36,618 bases of DNA from a bacterium (GTDB lineage: Bacteria; UBA4055). The notes below the pieces were generated by a model. That model had not been told where the DNA came from and made no database searches. It worked only from the letters and a program-made list of their open reading frames with translations. Position 1 is the stretch's first letter. Every line of letters begins with the position of its first letter. The stretch spans positions 1-36,618 of the forward strand of contig JAKQBN010000036.1 of the NCBI GenBank assembly GCA_029559475.1, in the 5' to 3' direction. Position numbers and translations under genes: made by a program. Positions 18,010 to 25,936 of this stretch are shown in pieces.

Positions 18010-20643
18010 TCAGATGAAATTTTCTATATTCGACTTAAGTTTCGCTATCGATTCAATATTATTCGAAAGTTTTTCTCTTTCCTTGGCAAGTACAGCATCC
18101 GGCGCTCTCGAAACGAACTGCTCGTTTGAAAGTTTCGCGTTTATCCCGGCATTTATTGCCTCAAGCCTTGCGATCTCTTTCTCGATCTTTTCTTTTTCAG
18201 CACTAAGATCAATTATTCCTTCAAGCGGAATATATATCTCAAGCCCGTTTATGATCGAAGTAGCTGATAATTTGGGCTTAACAGCATCGGTATCAAATGT
18301 GATGTCTTCTATTTTGGCCAGGAACTTAACTACCGAAGCGAACTGTTTCAGCTTTTCGTCACTGCTTTTTATAATCATATCAACCGTCTTTGACGGAATA
18401 ATGTTATTTTCAGCCCTGATATTCCTGACTCTGCCGATTATGTCCTTAACGGTTTCCATGATCTCTTCCGATTCAACGTCGATCAGGCTTCTGTCAGGAT
18501 CAGGTATCGATGAAAGCATTATCGAATCGCCTTCTTTTCTTTCATCAAGGTTCAGCCACAATTCTTCTGTGATGAACGGCATGAACGGGTGAAGCACCCT
18601 TAGAGCTATATCGAAATTATATAAAGCGTTCTCGAGCACTGACCGTCTTTCTGCTTCATTTTCTGACTGGAATCTTGACTTCGCCATTTCGATATACCAG
18701 TCGCAGAGATCGTTCCATAAAAATTCATAGACAGCTTTGAGCGCATCGTTAAGCTGGAATGTTTTGAATTTTTCTTCTACGGTCTCTATCGTATGATTCA
18801 GCCTTGAGTTGATCCATTTGTCCTCGATGAATTCAGTATGACAAACCTGTTTGATGCCGGGATTTTTCTCTTTGTTCATCATCAAGAATCTGGCGGCATT
18901 CCACAACTTGTTGGCGAAATTTTTTCCAAGATCGCATTTATTTTCTGAGAAGAAAATATCGTTACCTACCGGAGTAAGCCTGATCATGGTGAATCTGAGC
19001 GCATCTGCACCGTATGTTCTGATAACATCTAACGGGTCGGGTGAATTTCCGAGTGATTTGGACATCTTCCTGCCCTGCTCATCCCTTACCATCCCGTTGA
19101 AATAAACATCTTTGAAGGGAATTTCATTCTTGTAATGCATTCCCGCAATTATCATTCTGGCTACCCAGAAGAAAATAATGTCGGGTCCGGTTATTAAAAT
19201 GTCCGTAGGATAGAAATAATCCTGCTCCTCTTTCGTTCTGAAAACCGCATAAGGCCAGATCCAGCTTGATGACCATGTATCGAGAACATCTTCATCCTGA
19301 CGGATATGATCGGACGATCCGCATTTCTCACATTTTGAAGGTCTTGAAGATTCTACCATTCTTACGGTTTCGCAGCCCGGATTTGAACAATAGTAAACAG
19401 GTATCCTGTGTCCCCACCAAAGCTGTCTTGAAAGACACCAGTCCTGAACGTTATCAAGCCAGTGATTATATGTTTTGATCCATTTTTCGGGATGTATCTT
19501 TATTCTTCCGTTGTTAACAACTTCTATTGCCGGCTTTACAAGCTCGGACATCTTAAGATACCACTGTTCCGACATCAGATACTCGATAGGCTCTTTTCCT
19601 CTCTGACTTATGCTCAGCTGATGAACATGGTCCTCGATCTTTTCGATAAGCCCGAGTTCCTGAAGTTCAGCAACGACCTTTTTTCGCGCTACGAATCTGT
19701 CCAGTCCTCTGAACCTTTCGGGTACATTGTCATTTAAGGTCGCGTTCGGGTTCATGACATTGATGACCTGAAGCCCGTGCCTCTGGCCTACGAGATTATC
19801 GTTGGGATCATGCCCGGGTGTGATCTTTACCGCACCTGTTCCTTTTTCGGGATCGGCGTGAGTATCCGCTATGATCGGGATCTCCCTGCCTACAAGCGGA
19901 AGTATTGCAGTTTTACCAATAAGATGCTTCAGCTTTTCGTTTTCGGGATGAATAGCCACAGCTGTATCACCGAACATCGTCTCCGGCCTGGTCGTTGCGA
20001 CAGTTACGAATTCATTTGAATCTTTTATCGGATATTTGAAATACCATAAATGGCCTTTTCTCTCTACGAATTCAACTTCCTCGTCAGAGATTACCGACAT
20101 TGAACCGGGGCACCAGTTTACGAGCCTGTATCCTTTATAGATAAGTCCTTTTTTATATAGATCGACAAAAGTGTCTATAACGGCTTTATAATAGTCATCA
20201 TCCATCGTGAATCTTTCCCTGTCCCAGTCGCAGGCGCATCCGAGTTTTTTCAGCTGCTGAATTATGATCCCGCCGTATTTATCCTTCCATTCCTTAGCCT
20301 TAAGAAGAAATTCTTCCCTGCCCAGATCCTTTTTATCTATTCCCTGGTCTTTGAGCATGGCAGTGACTTTCGCTTCTGTAGCGATTGAAGCGTGATCCGT
20401 TCCCGGCACCCAGCAGGTTTCAAATCCTTTCAGCTTGTAGTATCTGATGAACACATCCTGAAGAGTATTATTAAGCACATGGCCTATTGTCAGCATTCCC
20501 GTCACGTTCGGCGGAGGTATAACTATCGTATAAGGTTTTTTGTTCTTGTTTACTTTGGCTTTGAAATAGCCTTTTTTGAGCCAGTCCGAATATATACGCT
20601 CTTCTATCAGCGTCGGATCGTAGGTTTTCGAGATTTCGTTCAT
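18010..20643 (-). CDS. valS: Valyl-tRNA synthetase
   Basis: The 877-residue length is normal for bacterial ValRS, which charges tRNA-Val with valine in the cytoplasm. The N terminus carries PPPNVTGMLTIGHVLNNTLQ (43-62), the class I nucleotide-binding signature, and KMSKS is at 526-530 (GRKMSKSLGN). The CP1 editing domain (TTRPETMFGDTAVAIHP) and the zinc-binding CxxC pairs (YYCSNPGCE and KCEKCG) are present, and the last ~65 residues are the ValRS-specific coiled coil. The first His of the HIGH motif is Thr (TIGH), a tolerated but less common variant in class I enzymes. Start ATG 20643. It heads the minus-strand run into the CHAT gene, with only 9 nt between. Confidence 0.97.
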   Translation of the reverse strand: MNEISKTYDPTLIEERIYSDWLKKGYFKAKVNKNKKPYTIVIPPPNVTGMLTIGHVLNNTLQDVFIRYYKLKGFETCWVPGTDHASIATEAKVTAMLKDQGIDKKDLGREEFLLKAKEWKDKYGGIIIQQLKKLGCACDWDRERFTMDDDYYKAVIDTFVDLYKKGLIYKGYRLVNWCPGSMSVISDEEVEFVERKGHLWYFKYPIKDSNEFVTVATTRPETMFGDTAVAIHPENEKLKHLIGKTAILPLVGREIPIIADTHADPEKGTGAVKITPGHDPNDNLVGQRHGLQVINVMNPNATLNDNVPERFRGLDRFVARKKVVAELQELGLIEKIEDHVHQLSISQRGKEPIEYLMSEQWYLKMSELVKPAIEVVNNGRIKIHPEKWIKTYNHWLDNVQDWCLSRQLWWGHRIPVYYCSNPGCETVRMVESSRPSKCEKCGSSDHIRQDEDVLDTWSSSWIWPYAVFRTKEEQDYFYPTDILITGPDIIFFWVARMIIAGMHYKNEIPFKDVYFNGMVRDEQGRKMSKSLGNSPDPLDVIRTYGADALRFTMIRLTPVGNDIFFSENKCDLGKNFANKLWNAARFLMMNKEKNPGIKQVCHTEFIEDKWINSRLNHTIETVEEKFKTFQLNDALKAVYEFLWNDLCDWYIEMAKSRFQSENEAERRSVLENALYNFDIALRVLHPFMPFITEELWLNLDERKEGDSIMLSSIPDPDRSLIDVESEEIMETVKDIIGRVRNIRAENNIIPSKTVDMIIKSSDEKLKQFASVVKFLAKIEDITFDTDAVKPKLSATSIINGLEIYIPLEGIIDLSAEKEKIEKEIARLEAINAGINAKLSNEQFVSRAPDAVLAKEREKLSNNIESIAKLKSNIENFI

Positions 20644-20738
20644 TTTACCGTTTCCGTTTAATTTACTTTTACATCTTATCTATGTGTAAGAGTATTGAAT
20701 ATAATCAAAAAAATATGTTTTAGTCAAGAAATTATAAA

Positions 20739-20767
20739 TTGAATTTCGGTGTTCGATTTGTTAAATT
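20739..20767 (+). promoter_or_regulatory. Possible sigma70-type promoter for yjbQ
   Basis: TTGAAT at 20739-20744 and TAAATT at 20762-20767 are separated by 17 bases, and the yjbQ ATG follows 23 bases after the second box. The boxes are fair matches to TTGACA/TATAAT, but the region between valS and yjbQ is very AT-rich, so chance matches are likely. Confidence 0.35.
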
Positions 20768-20790
20768 TAAAGATATTAATTGGAGCTTGT

Positions 20791-21207
20791 ATGAAATCAT
20801 TCAGGAAAGAATTGTTCTTTAACACGACGCAGAGAAGGCAGTTTATAAATATTACCCGCGATGTTCAGAAATCTATTGATGAAAGCGGAATTAAGGAAGG
20901 TCTCGTTCTCGTTAATGCGATGCATATTACCGCTTCGGTATTCATTAATGACGATGAATCGGGGCTGCATCAGGATTATGAAGTCTGGCTTGAAAAGCTC
21001 GCTCCTGAAAAACCCCATTCACAGTATAAGCACAATGGCTTTGAAGATAATGCGGATGCCCACATGAAAAGACAGATCATGGGTCGTGAGGTCATCTGCG
21101 CGGTCACCAATGGTCAATTGGATTTCGGACCGTGGGAGCAGATCTTCTACGGTGAATTTGATGGTAAAAGGAAAAAGCGGGTATTAGTTAAGGTGATTGG
21201 TGAATGA
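20791..21207 (+). CDS. yjbQ: YjbQ/UPF0047 family protein
   Basis: A 138-residue protein of the YjbQ family, members of which have weak thiamin-phosphate-synthase-like activity. The conserved features are visible: [14 protein letters not shown], then [19 protein letters not shown] (His and acidic residues of the trimer active site), then [18 protein letters not shown], then [17 protein letters not shown] at the C terminus. I chose ATG 20791 rather than an upstream in-frame start because GGAG lies six bases before it and the resulting length is exactly the family norm. It is divergent from valS and monocistronic as far as seen. Confidence 0.93.
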   Translation: MKSFRKELFFNTTQRRQFINITRDVQKSIDESGIKEGLVLVNAMHITASVFINDDESGLHQDYEVWLEKLAPEKPHSQYKHNGFEDNADAHMKRQIMGREVICAVTNGQLDFGPWEQIFYGEFDGKRKKRVLVKVIGE

Positions 21208-21354
21208 AAACTCAGGAAATCTTTTAAGAATAAATTCTGCCTGATCTTTATCGCAGGTACGCGTTATCTCCAAATCATTATATAATTAATTGCCTTCATA
21301 ATTTATGATGAAACGATTTCCGGAATTTAGTATTTTATTTGTTTGTATTTCGAT

Positions 21355-21450
21355 CATAGTCGAACATAATCATTATTTTTTACAATAATTCTTGTATAGT
21401 CGAAATATATTAGTTATATTAATAATAGTTCTATTATAATCGAAGGATAT
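21355..21450 (+). promoter_or_regulatory. Three direct repeats at 40-bp spacing upstream of the AAA ATPase
   Basis: ATAGTCGAA occurs at 21356 and 21396, and ATAATCGAA at 21436, exactly 40 bp between each; the longer shared core is yATArTCGAAnnATAwT. The last copy overlaps the ribosome site (AAGGAT) of the ATPase gene. The first copy also forms an inverted pair with the preceding TTCGA (TTCGATCATAGTCGAA). Regular spacing close to four helical turns suggests cooperative binding by a regulator, perhaps the gene product itself; no regulator is identified. Confidence 0.5.
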
Positions 21451-21454
21451 TAAA

Positions 21455-22663
21455 ATGATTAAAAGAGATTTGTACCTGTCGAGACTGATGAAATATATTG
21501 ATAAACCTATCATTAAGGTGCTTACAGGTATCAGAAGAAGCGGTAAAAGCACGATATTGAAGCTGCTTTATAATGAACTTATCGGTAAAGGCGTAAAGAA
21601 AGAAAACATCGTATTTATCAATCATGAGTCTCTGGAGTTCAGCTTTATAAAAAACTATGAAGATCTTTTTACATTCGTGAAAAAGTCGTTACGGAACAGT
21701 TCCGGAAAGAAATATATCCTTCTTGACGAGGTGCAGGAAGTAGATAAATGGGAAAAAGCTGTCTCGTCTTTTCTTGCTGATGATATGGGCGACATAGTTA
21801 TAACAGGATCAAATGCCCGTCTTTTATCTTCGGAGCTTGCTACATTGTTAAGCGGAAGATATGTTGAACTGCCTGTTCTGCCTTTGAGCTTTCAGGAATT
21901 TCTTCTGTTCAGAAATGTAACTGAGAAAAAAGAAATTGACGGAGAATTTCAATTATACCTTAGATACGGAGGTTTTCCGGGGATACATGCCCTGGAATTT
22001 GACGACGAAATGATAATTACTTACCTCAATTCTATATTGAACACGGTAATATTAAAGGATGTTATTGAAAGAAATAATATCAGAGAATCCGTTTTAATTG
22101 AACATATCACAAAATATCTGACGGACAACTGCGGAAATATCAGTTCGGCAAAAGGCATTTCCGATTACTTTAAATCACAGAAGATCAAAACTTCGATAGA
22201 TACTGTGATCAATTATATCGGCTACCTGGAAAAATCATTCATGTTTTTCAAAGCTAACAGGTATGATCTTAAAGGTAAAAAATGGCTTGAAGTCAATAAC
22301 AAATATTATCTCGGTGATATAGGTCTCAGAAACGGACTGATCGGATACAGAGAGAATGATATTTCAGGTGTGCTTGAAAATCTTATATATCTAGAGTTGA
22401 TCAGGAGAGGGTACAAAGTCGGCATCGGTGTTATGAATGGCGGCGAAATCGATTTTATAGCTGAAAAGCAAAATGAAAAGATATATTTACAGGTTTGTTA
22501 TATGCTTTCAAGTGATACCGTCGTTCAAAGAGAGTTCGGCAGCCTTGAGTCAATAAATGATAATTACAGGAAGATCGTGTTGACGCTTGATAAATTTTTT
22601 CCTTTAGACCGGAATGGAATCGAAAGAATGTATATCCCTGATTTTCTATTGCATAAAACATAA
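21455..22663 (+). CDS. AAA_14/DUF4143 family ATPase
   Basis: This 402-residue protein is a typical member of the AAA_14-DUF4143 family common in anaerobes and archaea, often multicopy. The Walker A is GIRRSGKS at 25-32, and the Walker B is YILLDEVQEV with D91-E92. Sensor ITGSNARLLSSE and the family signature LPLSFQEFLLF follow. The C-terminal DUF4143 half ends in a restriction-endonuclease-like patch (GEIDFIAEKQNEKIYLQV, where D and the E..K/Q pair occupy nuclease-core positions). ATG 21455 has AAGGAT seven bases upstream. The cellular role of the family is unknown. Three 40-bp-spaced repeats upstream suggest tight control. It converges with the next gene, with a 27-bp gap. Confidence 0.92.
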   Translation: MIKRDLYLSRLMKYIDKPIIKVLTGIRRSGKSTILKLLYNELIGKGVKKENIVFINHESLEFSFIKNYEDLFTFVKKSLRNSSGKKYILLDEVQEVDKWEKAVSSFLADDMGDIVITGSNARLLSSELATLLSGRYVELPVLPLSFQEFLLFRNVTEKKEIDGEFQLYLRYGGFPGIHALEFDDEMIITYLNSILNTVILKDVIERNNIRESVLIEHITKYLTDNCGNISSAKGISDYFKSQKIKTSIDTVINYIGYLEKSFMFFKANRYDLKGKKWLEVNNKYYLGDIGLRNGLIGYRENDISGVLENLIYLELIRRGYKVGIGVMNGGEIDFIAEKQNEKIYLQVCYMLSSDTVVQREFGSLESINDNYRKIVLTLDKFFPLDRNGIERMYIPDFLLHKT

Positions 22664-22690
22664 ACCGATCGAATTACTTATTTTTGTAGG

Positions 22691-23890
22691 CTATTCTTTT
22701 GTTTGAATGATTTTATCAGAATTGTTCAAGCTAAATTGCCAAGCGATAAAAGCATCAGCTATGGGTAATTTTCCGAAAAAATATTCTTTACCTGAATCTT
22801 TATTGTTTTCGAATGAAAATATATTTAACAGCTTTACAAGATCGTTAGCTGTTTCATAATCGTTATTTTTCAAAGCCGCTCCTATACCTAACCCAGATGC
22901 TGCTACTCCGGCACCCCAGATTATTGGACCGGAATCAACATCTGCGGGATTGTCAACTCCTTTTGGATATTCTCTGAACATTTTGATACCGAGTCTTTCA
23001 ATTAAGAAGTATTGCTTATACTTTAGATAAAGCTCTTTTGAATATTCTGAATCCATTTCAGCCAACAAAGAAATTATCCATGAATTAGCACAACCTCTGG
23101 AAGTTTGTAATAACTCACCTGTTGTATTATTTAATTGGCCTGCCGGTAAACCTGTTTGAGGATCAGGGTTGTTTATTGTCCATACTTTCCATTCCTCGTA
23201 AGCCTTCATGTAAGTGGTTTTATATAATTTATCATGGATTGAAAGGGACAAGAGCGCAGTTACATTATCTGCCGGCCAACATAAGTTTTTATAGCTATTT
23301 AGGTGCCGTGTCGGATTCTTCATAAATTGATCAAAAAGCATATTTGAGTTTTCATGAAATTCATTTACTATGTCTGGGTATTTATTTTCACAATTAGTTG
23401 TTTCAATTACTATGTCTGGGTATTTATTTTCACAATTAGTTGTTTCAATAAATTTTCCTAATAAAAGATTTTTCTGCCCGAGCCAGAAAACACCATTTCT
23501 TACTTCAGTATCTTCAAAATATTGAACCACATATTTTTCATCATATTGTTTAATAGTCCATAATATCTCAATCAATGCGTTTTCCTTGATTTCATCGCCG
23601 ATGTCGGATAATACAGCTAAATTCGCCCACGACAATCCGTAAAGAGTCAAAGTAAAACAAGCTCCTTCAGGAAATATTTCCTGCATTTTATCTGCCGCAT
23701 TTTCATTTCTGATAGACTGCTTTAATGAAGTCAATATTTTTATAGATATCATATTTCGGGTTTCAGGAGCTCTTGGTAATTTATGGTTTAGTTTTATGGC
23801 TACAAATAAAACAATAATCGCTGTTAACAATAATATTATTATGATAGCTGCTTTTTTGATTGAAATTTTTAACAACTTTTTATCTCTCAT
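22691..23890 (-). CDS. Membrane-anchored protein with helical (alpha/alpha-barrel-like) domain, unknown function
   Basis: A 399-residue protein with a short basic N terminus, one transmembrane helix (14-34) and a large extracytoplasmic domain. The domain has pairs of helices with Trp-rich turns (NLCWPADNVTALL, RGCANSWIISLLAEMD, GPIIWGAGVAASGLGIGAA), which recall alpha/alpha-toroid enzymes such as glycosidase or linalool-dehydratase-like folds. I cannot assign a family. Residues about 148-175 are an exact 14-residue tandem duplication. ATG 23890 directly follows the toxin stop codon (TAGATG) with no visible ribosome site, so translation is probably coupled to the toxin-antitoxin operon. It may be a passenger gene or a third component. 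Confidence 0.65.
   Translation of the reverse strand: MRDKKLLKISIKKAAIIIILLLTAIIVLFVAIKLNHKLPRAPETRNMISIKILTSLKQSIRNENAADKMQEIFPEGACFTLTLYGLSWANLAVLSDIGDEIKENALIEILWTIKQYDEKYVVQYFEDTEVRNGVFWLGQKNLLLGKFIETTNCENKYPDIVIETTNCENKYPDIVNEFHENSNMLFDQFMKNPTRHLNSYKNLCWPADNVTALLSLSIHDKLYKTTYMKAYEEWKVWTINNPDPQTGLPAGQLNNTTGELLQTSRGCANSWIISLLAEMDSEYSKELYLKYKQYFLIERLGIKMFREYPKGVDNPADVDSGPIIWGAGVAASGLGIGAALKNNDYETANDLVKLLNIFSFENNKDSGKEYFFGKLPIADAFIAWQFSLNNSDKIIQTKE
23365..23448. repeat. Perfect 42-bp tandem duplication inside a coding region
   Basis: Bases 23365-23406 and 23407-23448 are identical (each begins TTACTATGTCTGGG). Forty-two bases equals 14 codons, so the frame is kept and the residues ETTNCENKYPDIV occur twice. 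No differences between copies means a recent event or, less likely, an assembly artefact. Confidence 0.95.
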
Positions 23891-24166
23891 CTAGTTATAT
23901 GCGTCTTTGCGATCGTTTATGTCTAATATTATAACAAGAACTTTCTCGTTCTCGATTATGTAGAACAGCCTGTAATTTCCGATCCTGTACCTGTAAACAC
24001 CGGCGAAAGTGCCTTTGAGCTTCTTGATGTTGGCTCCAAAAAAGGGATTAGTCCTAAGCTGCGGATATACAAAATCACGGATCTTTTTGTAGATCTTTCT
24101 GTATTTCACATCGTAAATTTTCGATGTAAACTGATCCGTTTCAGCGATCTGAAATTTATTCAACAA
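23891..24166 (-). CDS. RelE/ParE-type toxin
   Basis: This 91-residue protein has the RelE/ParE fold pattern: N-terminal helices, then IKKLKGTFAGVYRYRIGNYR, then LFYIIENEKVLVIILDINDRKDAY. The RYRIGNYR beta segment and the C-terminal ILDINDRKDAY are the usual active-site region (Arg, Arg, Tyr/Lys). Members are ribosome-dependent mRNA interferases (RelE) or gyrase poisons (ParE); which applies here is not clear. Its start overlaps the antitoxin gene by 11 nt, and its stop abuts the start of the next gene. Confidence 0.9.
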   Translation of the reverse strand: MLNKFQIAETDQFTSKIYDVKYRKIYKKIRDFVYPQLRTNPFFGANIKKLKGTFAGVYRYRIGNYRLFYIIENEKVLVIILDINDRKDAYN

Positions 24167-24395
24167 TTCTATACTTTCCTTTTTTTGCGTCCTCTATACC
24201 TTTGTAAAGACCTTCTGTGAGCGTTTTATCGTTCAGGATGGAATTCATTTCCGAATCTGAAATATAAAGTTCGCTTGACAGATATTGAAGTGAAGCATTT
24301 TCAAGAAAGTTTGAAATCGTTCTCCGTTCACCGTCCGCTGCTTTTTTCAGAATGTCATAGACATTGTCATCTATTCTCATTGTAACTGTTTTCAT
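24156..24395 (-). CDS. Ribbon-helix-helix antitoxin
   Basis: A 79-residue protein beginning MKTVTMRIDDNVYDILKKAA, the beta strand and helix of a ribbon-helix-helix (CopG/RelB/DinJ-like) DNA-binding domain, followed by RTISNFLENAS. The C-terminal half (SEMNSILNDKTLTEGLYKG) would wrap the toxin. GGAGGTA six bases before ATG 24395 is a good ribosome site. It precedes and overlaps the toxin gene, the usual order. Autorepression at its own promoter is expected for the family; no operator was resolved. Confidence 0.9.
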   Translation of the reverse strand: MKTVTMRIDDNVYDILKKAADGERRTISNFLENASLQYLSSELYISDSEMNSILNDKTLTEGLYKGIEDAKKGKYRIVE

Positions 24396-24480
24396 AAATT
24401 ACCTCCATATACAAATATATTCAAAAGTATTCACTTTGTCAATATTTTATTCTCGGCAACTATGTTCGTCTTTTATTCCG

Positions 24481-24600
24481 CCTAAAATCAGTTCAGAAAA
24501 CAGCGGAATTATTAGATATTGCTCAGATCATTTTTGCTATAGGCAGGCCTGACTCTGTGAAAATCAAAATGACAAGTAGCTCTGAACTGGACATTTTAGG
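24481..24600. repeat. 120-bp element bounded by imperfect inverted repeats (MITE-like)
   Basis: CCTAAAATCAGTTCAGA at 24481 is matched in inverted orientation at 24581-24600 (TCTGAACTGGACATTTTAGG), identical except for three extra bases. The 83-base interior has no frame of interest. The layout, inside a gene-free stretch beside a toxin-antitoxin locus, suits a small non-autonomous transposable element or a remnant, but I see no convincing target duplication. Confidence 0.45.
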
Positions 24601-24716
24601 CTGTCTTTTTCTTTGTTACTTTCATTTTGGACAAGCAAAAGAAAGTAAGAAATAACTTTCATATACTCCAAATCTATAATCATGGTCAAGGCGGAACGCT
24701 TATTGATTATTTTTGG
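24601..24716. repeat. Gene-free segment with TTACTTTC/GAAAGTAA hairpin
   Basis: Together with 24396-24600 this makes a 321-bp stretch without a gene. It holds an 8-bp inverted repeat (24616-24623 and 24641-24648) flanking TTTGGACAAGCAAAA. From general memory this kind of sequence is dispersed in many bacterial genomes, so it may be a repeat family copy. A further GAAAGT/ACTTTC pair overlaps it. No terminator with a clear U-tract and no RNA gene were seen. Confidence 0.35.
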
Positions 24717-24941
24717 CTACTGATACTTGTCTTTCTTCTCCCTCGTCATGATGACAAGCGCAAGACCTAAAATAAAAATTACGATGTGGATGCCCAGAAG
24801 ATGCCAGACGGGATACTCGCCCATAGCCTGAACATCCGGGATCTGCTCAGTAACACTCTTATTAACAAAAGCCATCAGACCGCCGTAAAAAGCCGAAGCC
24901 ATCAGCGCATAGCCAAAATACTTAATGAGTTTTTTAAACAA
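24717..24941 (-). CDS. Small two-helix membrane protein
   Basis: A 74-residue protein with two predicted membrane helices (about 9-26 and 46-65) joined by a loop containing YPVWHLLGIH, and a charged C-terminal tail REKKDKYQ. It begins 8 nt after the BatA-like gene and is the last gene of the moxR-bat operon. No family is recognised. The spacing and clear topology make it a likely real gene. Confidence 0.7.
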   Translation of the reverse strand: MFKKLIKYFGYALMASAFYGGLMAFVNKSVTEQIPDVQAMGEYPVWHLLGIHIVIFILGLALVIMTREKKDKYQ

Positions 24942-24949
24942 GATAACTC

Positions 24950-25936
24950 CTACGGATTTTTTGACAATATAGTGTTTTCCAACACCAATGCCAACAATAA
25001 AATCAATAACCCGGGAAGCAGGAACAAATAATATTTTTCGTGAAATCTTCTATATGACTTAATATCTATCTTCGTTTTCTCAAGCTTATCAATTTCTGCG
25101 TAAATACTTTCAAGTTTCTCTTTATCGGTAGCGCGGTAAAATTTTCCGCCGGTGACAGAGGCTACTTTGGTCATCATCTCTTCATCGATTTTGAACTCAA
25201 CCTCTCTTAAGACCGTCTGACCGAAAGGTGTCTGGAACGGATACGGAGCTCGGCTCTTACCAATACCGATAATATAAATCCTGATCTCCATAGCCGAAGC
25301 CACATCAGCTGCAGTTTCCGGACTGACCTCACCCCTGTTGTTATCGCCGTCAGTAAGAAGTATGATCACCTTGCTTTTAGCCTCGCTGTTCTTTAAACGG
25401 TTAACAGCTGTAATAATTCCTGAGCCGATAGCTGTACCGTCCTCAATGACGCCCATCTTGATATTTCTCGTAAGATCGTTCAAGATGTTATAGTCCATCG
25501 TCAGCGGGCACTGTGTATATGCCTCGCCTGCGAAAAGCACAAGCCCGATCCTGTCGTTCTTCCTTCCGTTTATGAACTCCCGGGCTACCTCAAGCGAAGC
25601 TTCGAATCTGTTCGGTGTAAAATCCTGAGCAAGCATTGATGTTGAAATATCCGATGCAATAACGATGTCAATACCTTCGGTAGTGGTCTCTGATGAATCC
25701 GTCGTTGACTGCGGTCTTGCAAGCGCTAGGATTATAAAAACGACTGCCGCGATCTTCAGAACGAACGGCAGCTCGATCAGCCTGACTCTAAGAGTTTTTT
25801 TCACGCCTTTAAAAGTTTCCGAAGCCGGAAATCTGATATACGCTCTTTTCCGCTTTGCAAAATGCCAGATCAGCGCGATCAGAGGAACAAATAGAAAATA
25901 TAGATATTGGGGGTCATTAAATTTGAACATGATCAT
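24950..25936 (-). CDS. batA: BatA-like VWA-domain membrane protein
   Basis: A 328-residue protein with an N-terminal aerotolerance-type segment (FKFNDPQYLYFLFVPLI, helix about 10-26), a second helix at about 58-73, a VWA domain with MIDAS D96-I-S98-T-S100 (SDISTSM) and LLTDGDNNRG, and a final helix at about 305-323. This is the BatA layout. Bat proteins act at the inner membrane with MoxR ATPases, probably in metal-dependent assembly or envelope stress; the exact function is unsettled. The start overlaps the preceding gene's stop (ATGA). A C-terminal TPR protein (BatC/E) is absent here. Confidence 0.9.
   Translation of the reverse strand: MIMFKFNDPQYLYFLFVPLIALIWHFAKRKRAYIRFPASETFKGVKKTLRVRLIELPFVLKIAAVVFIILALARPQSTTDSSETTTEGIDIVIASDISTSMLAQDFTPNRFEASLEVAREFINGRKNDRIGLVLFAGEAYTQCPLTMDYNILNDLTRNIKMGVIEDGTAIGSGIITAVNRLKNSEAKSKVIILLTDGDNNRGEVSPETAADVASAMEIRIYIIGIGKSRAPYPFQTPFGQTVLREVEFKIDEEMMTKVASVTGGKFYRATDKEKLESIYAEIDKLEKTKIDIKSYRRFHEKYYLFLLPGLLILLLALVLENTILSKNP

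Noticed and set aside
17825-18592. 255-codon plus-strand frame across the CHAT start and valS end
   Set aside because: It is antisense to two strongly supported genes, Ser/Ile/Phe-rich as expected of a complement frame, and has no ribosome site or family motif.
23365-23448. CRISPR-like repeats
   Set aside because: Only two directly adjacent copies, no spacers, inside a coding frame; it is a simple tandem duplication.
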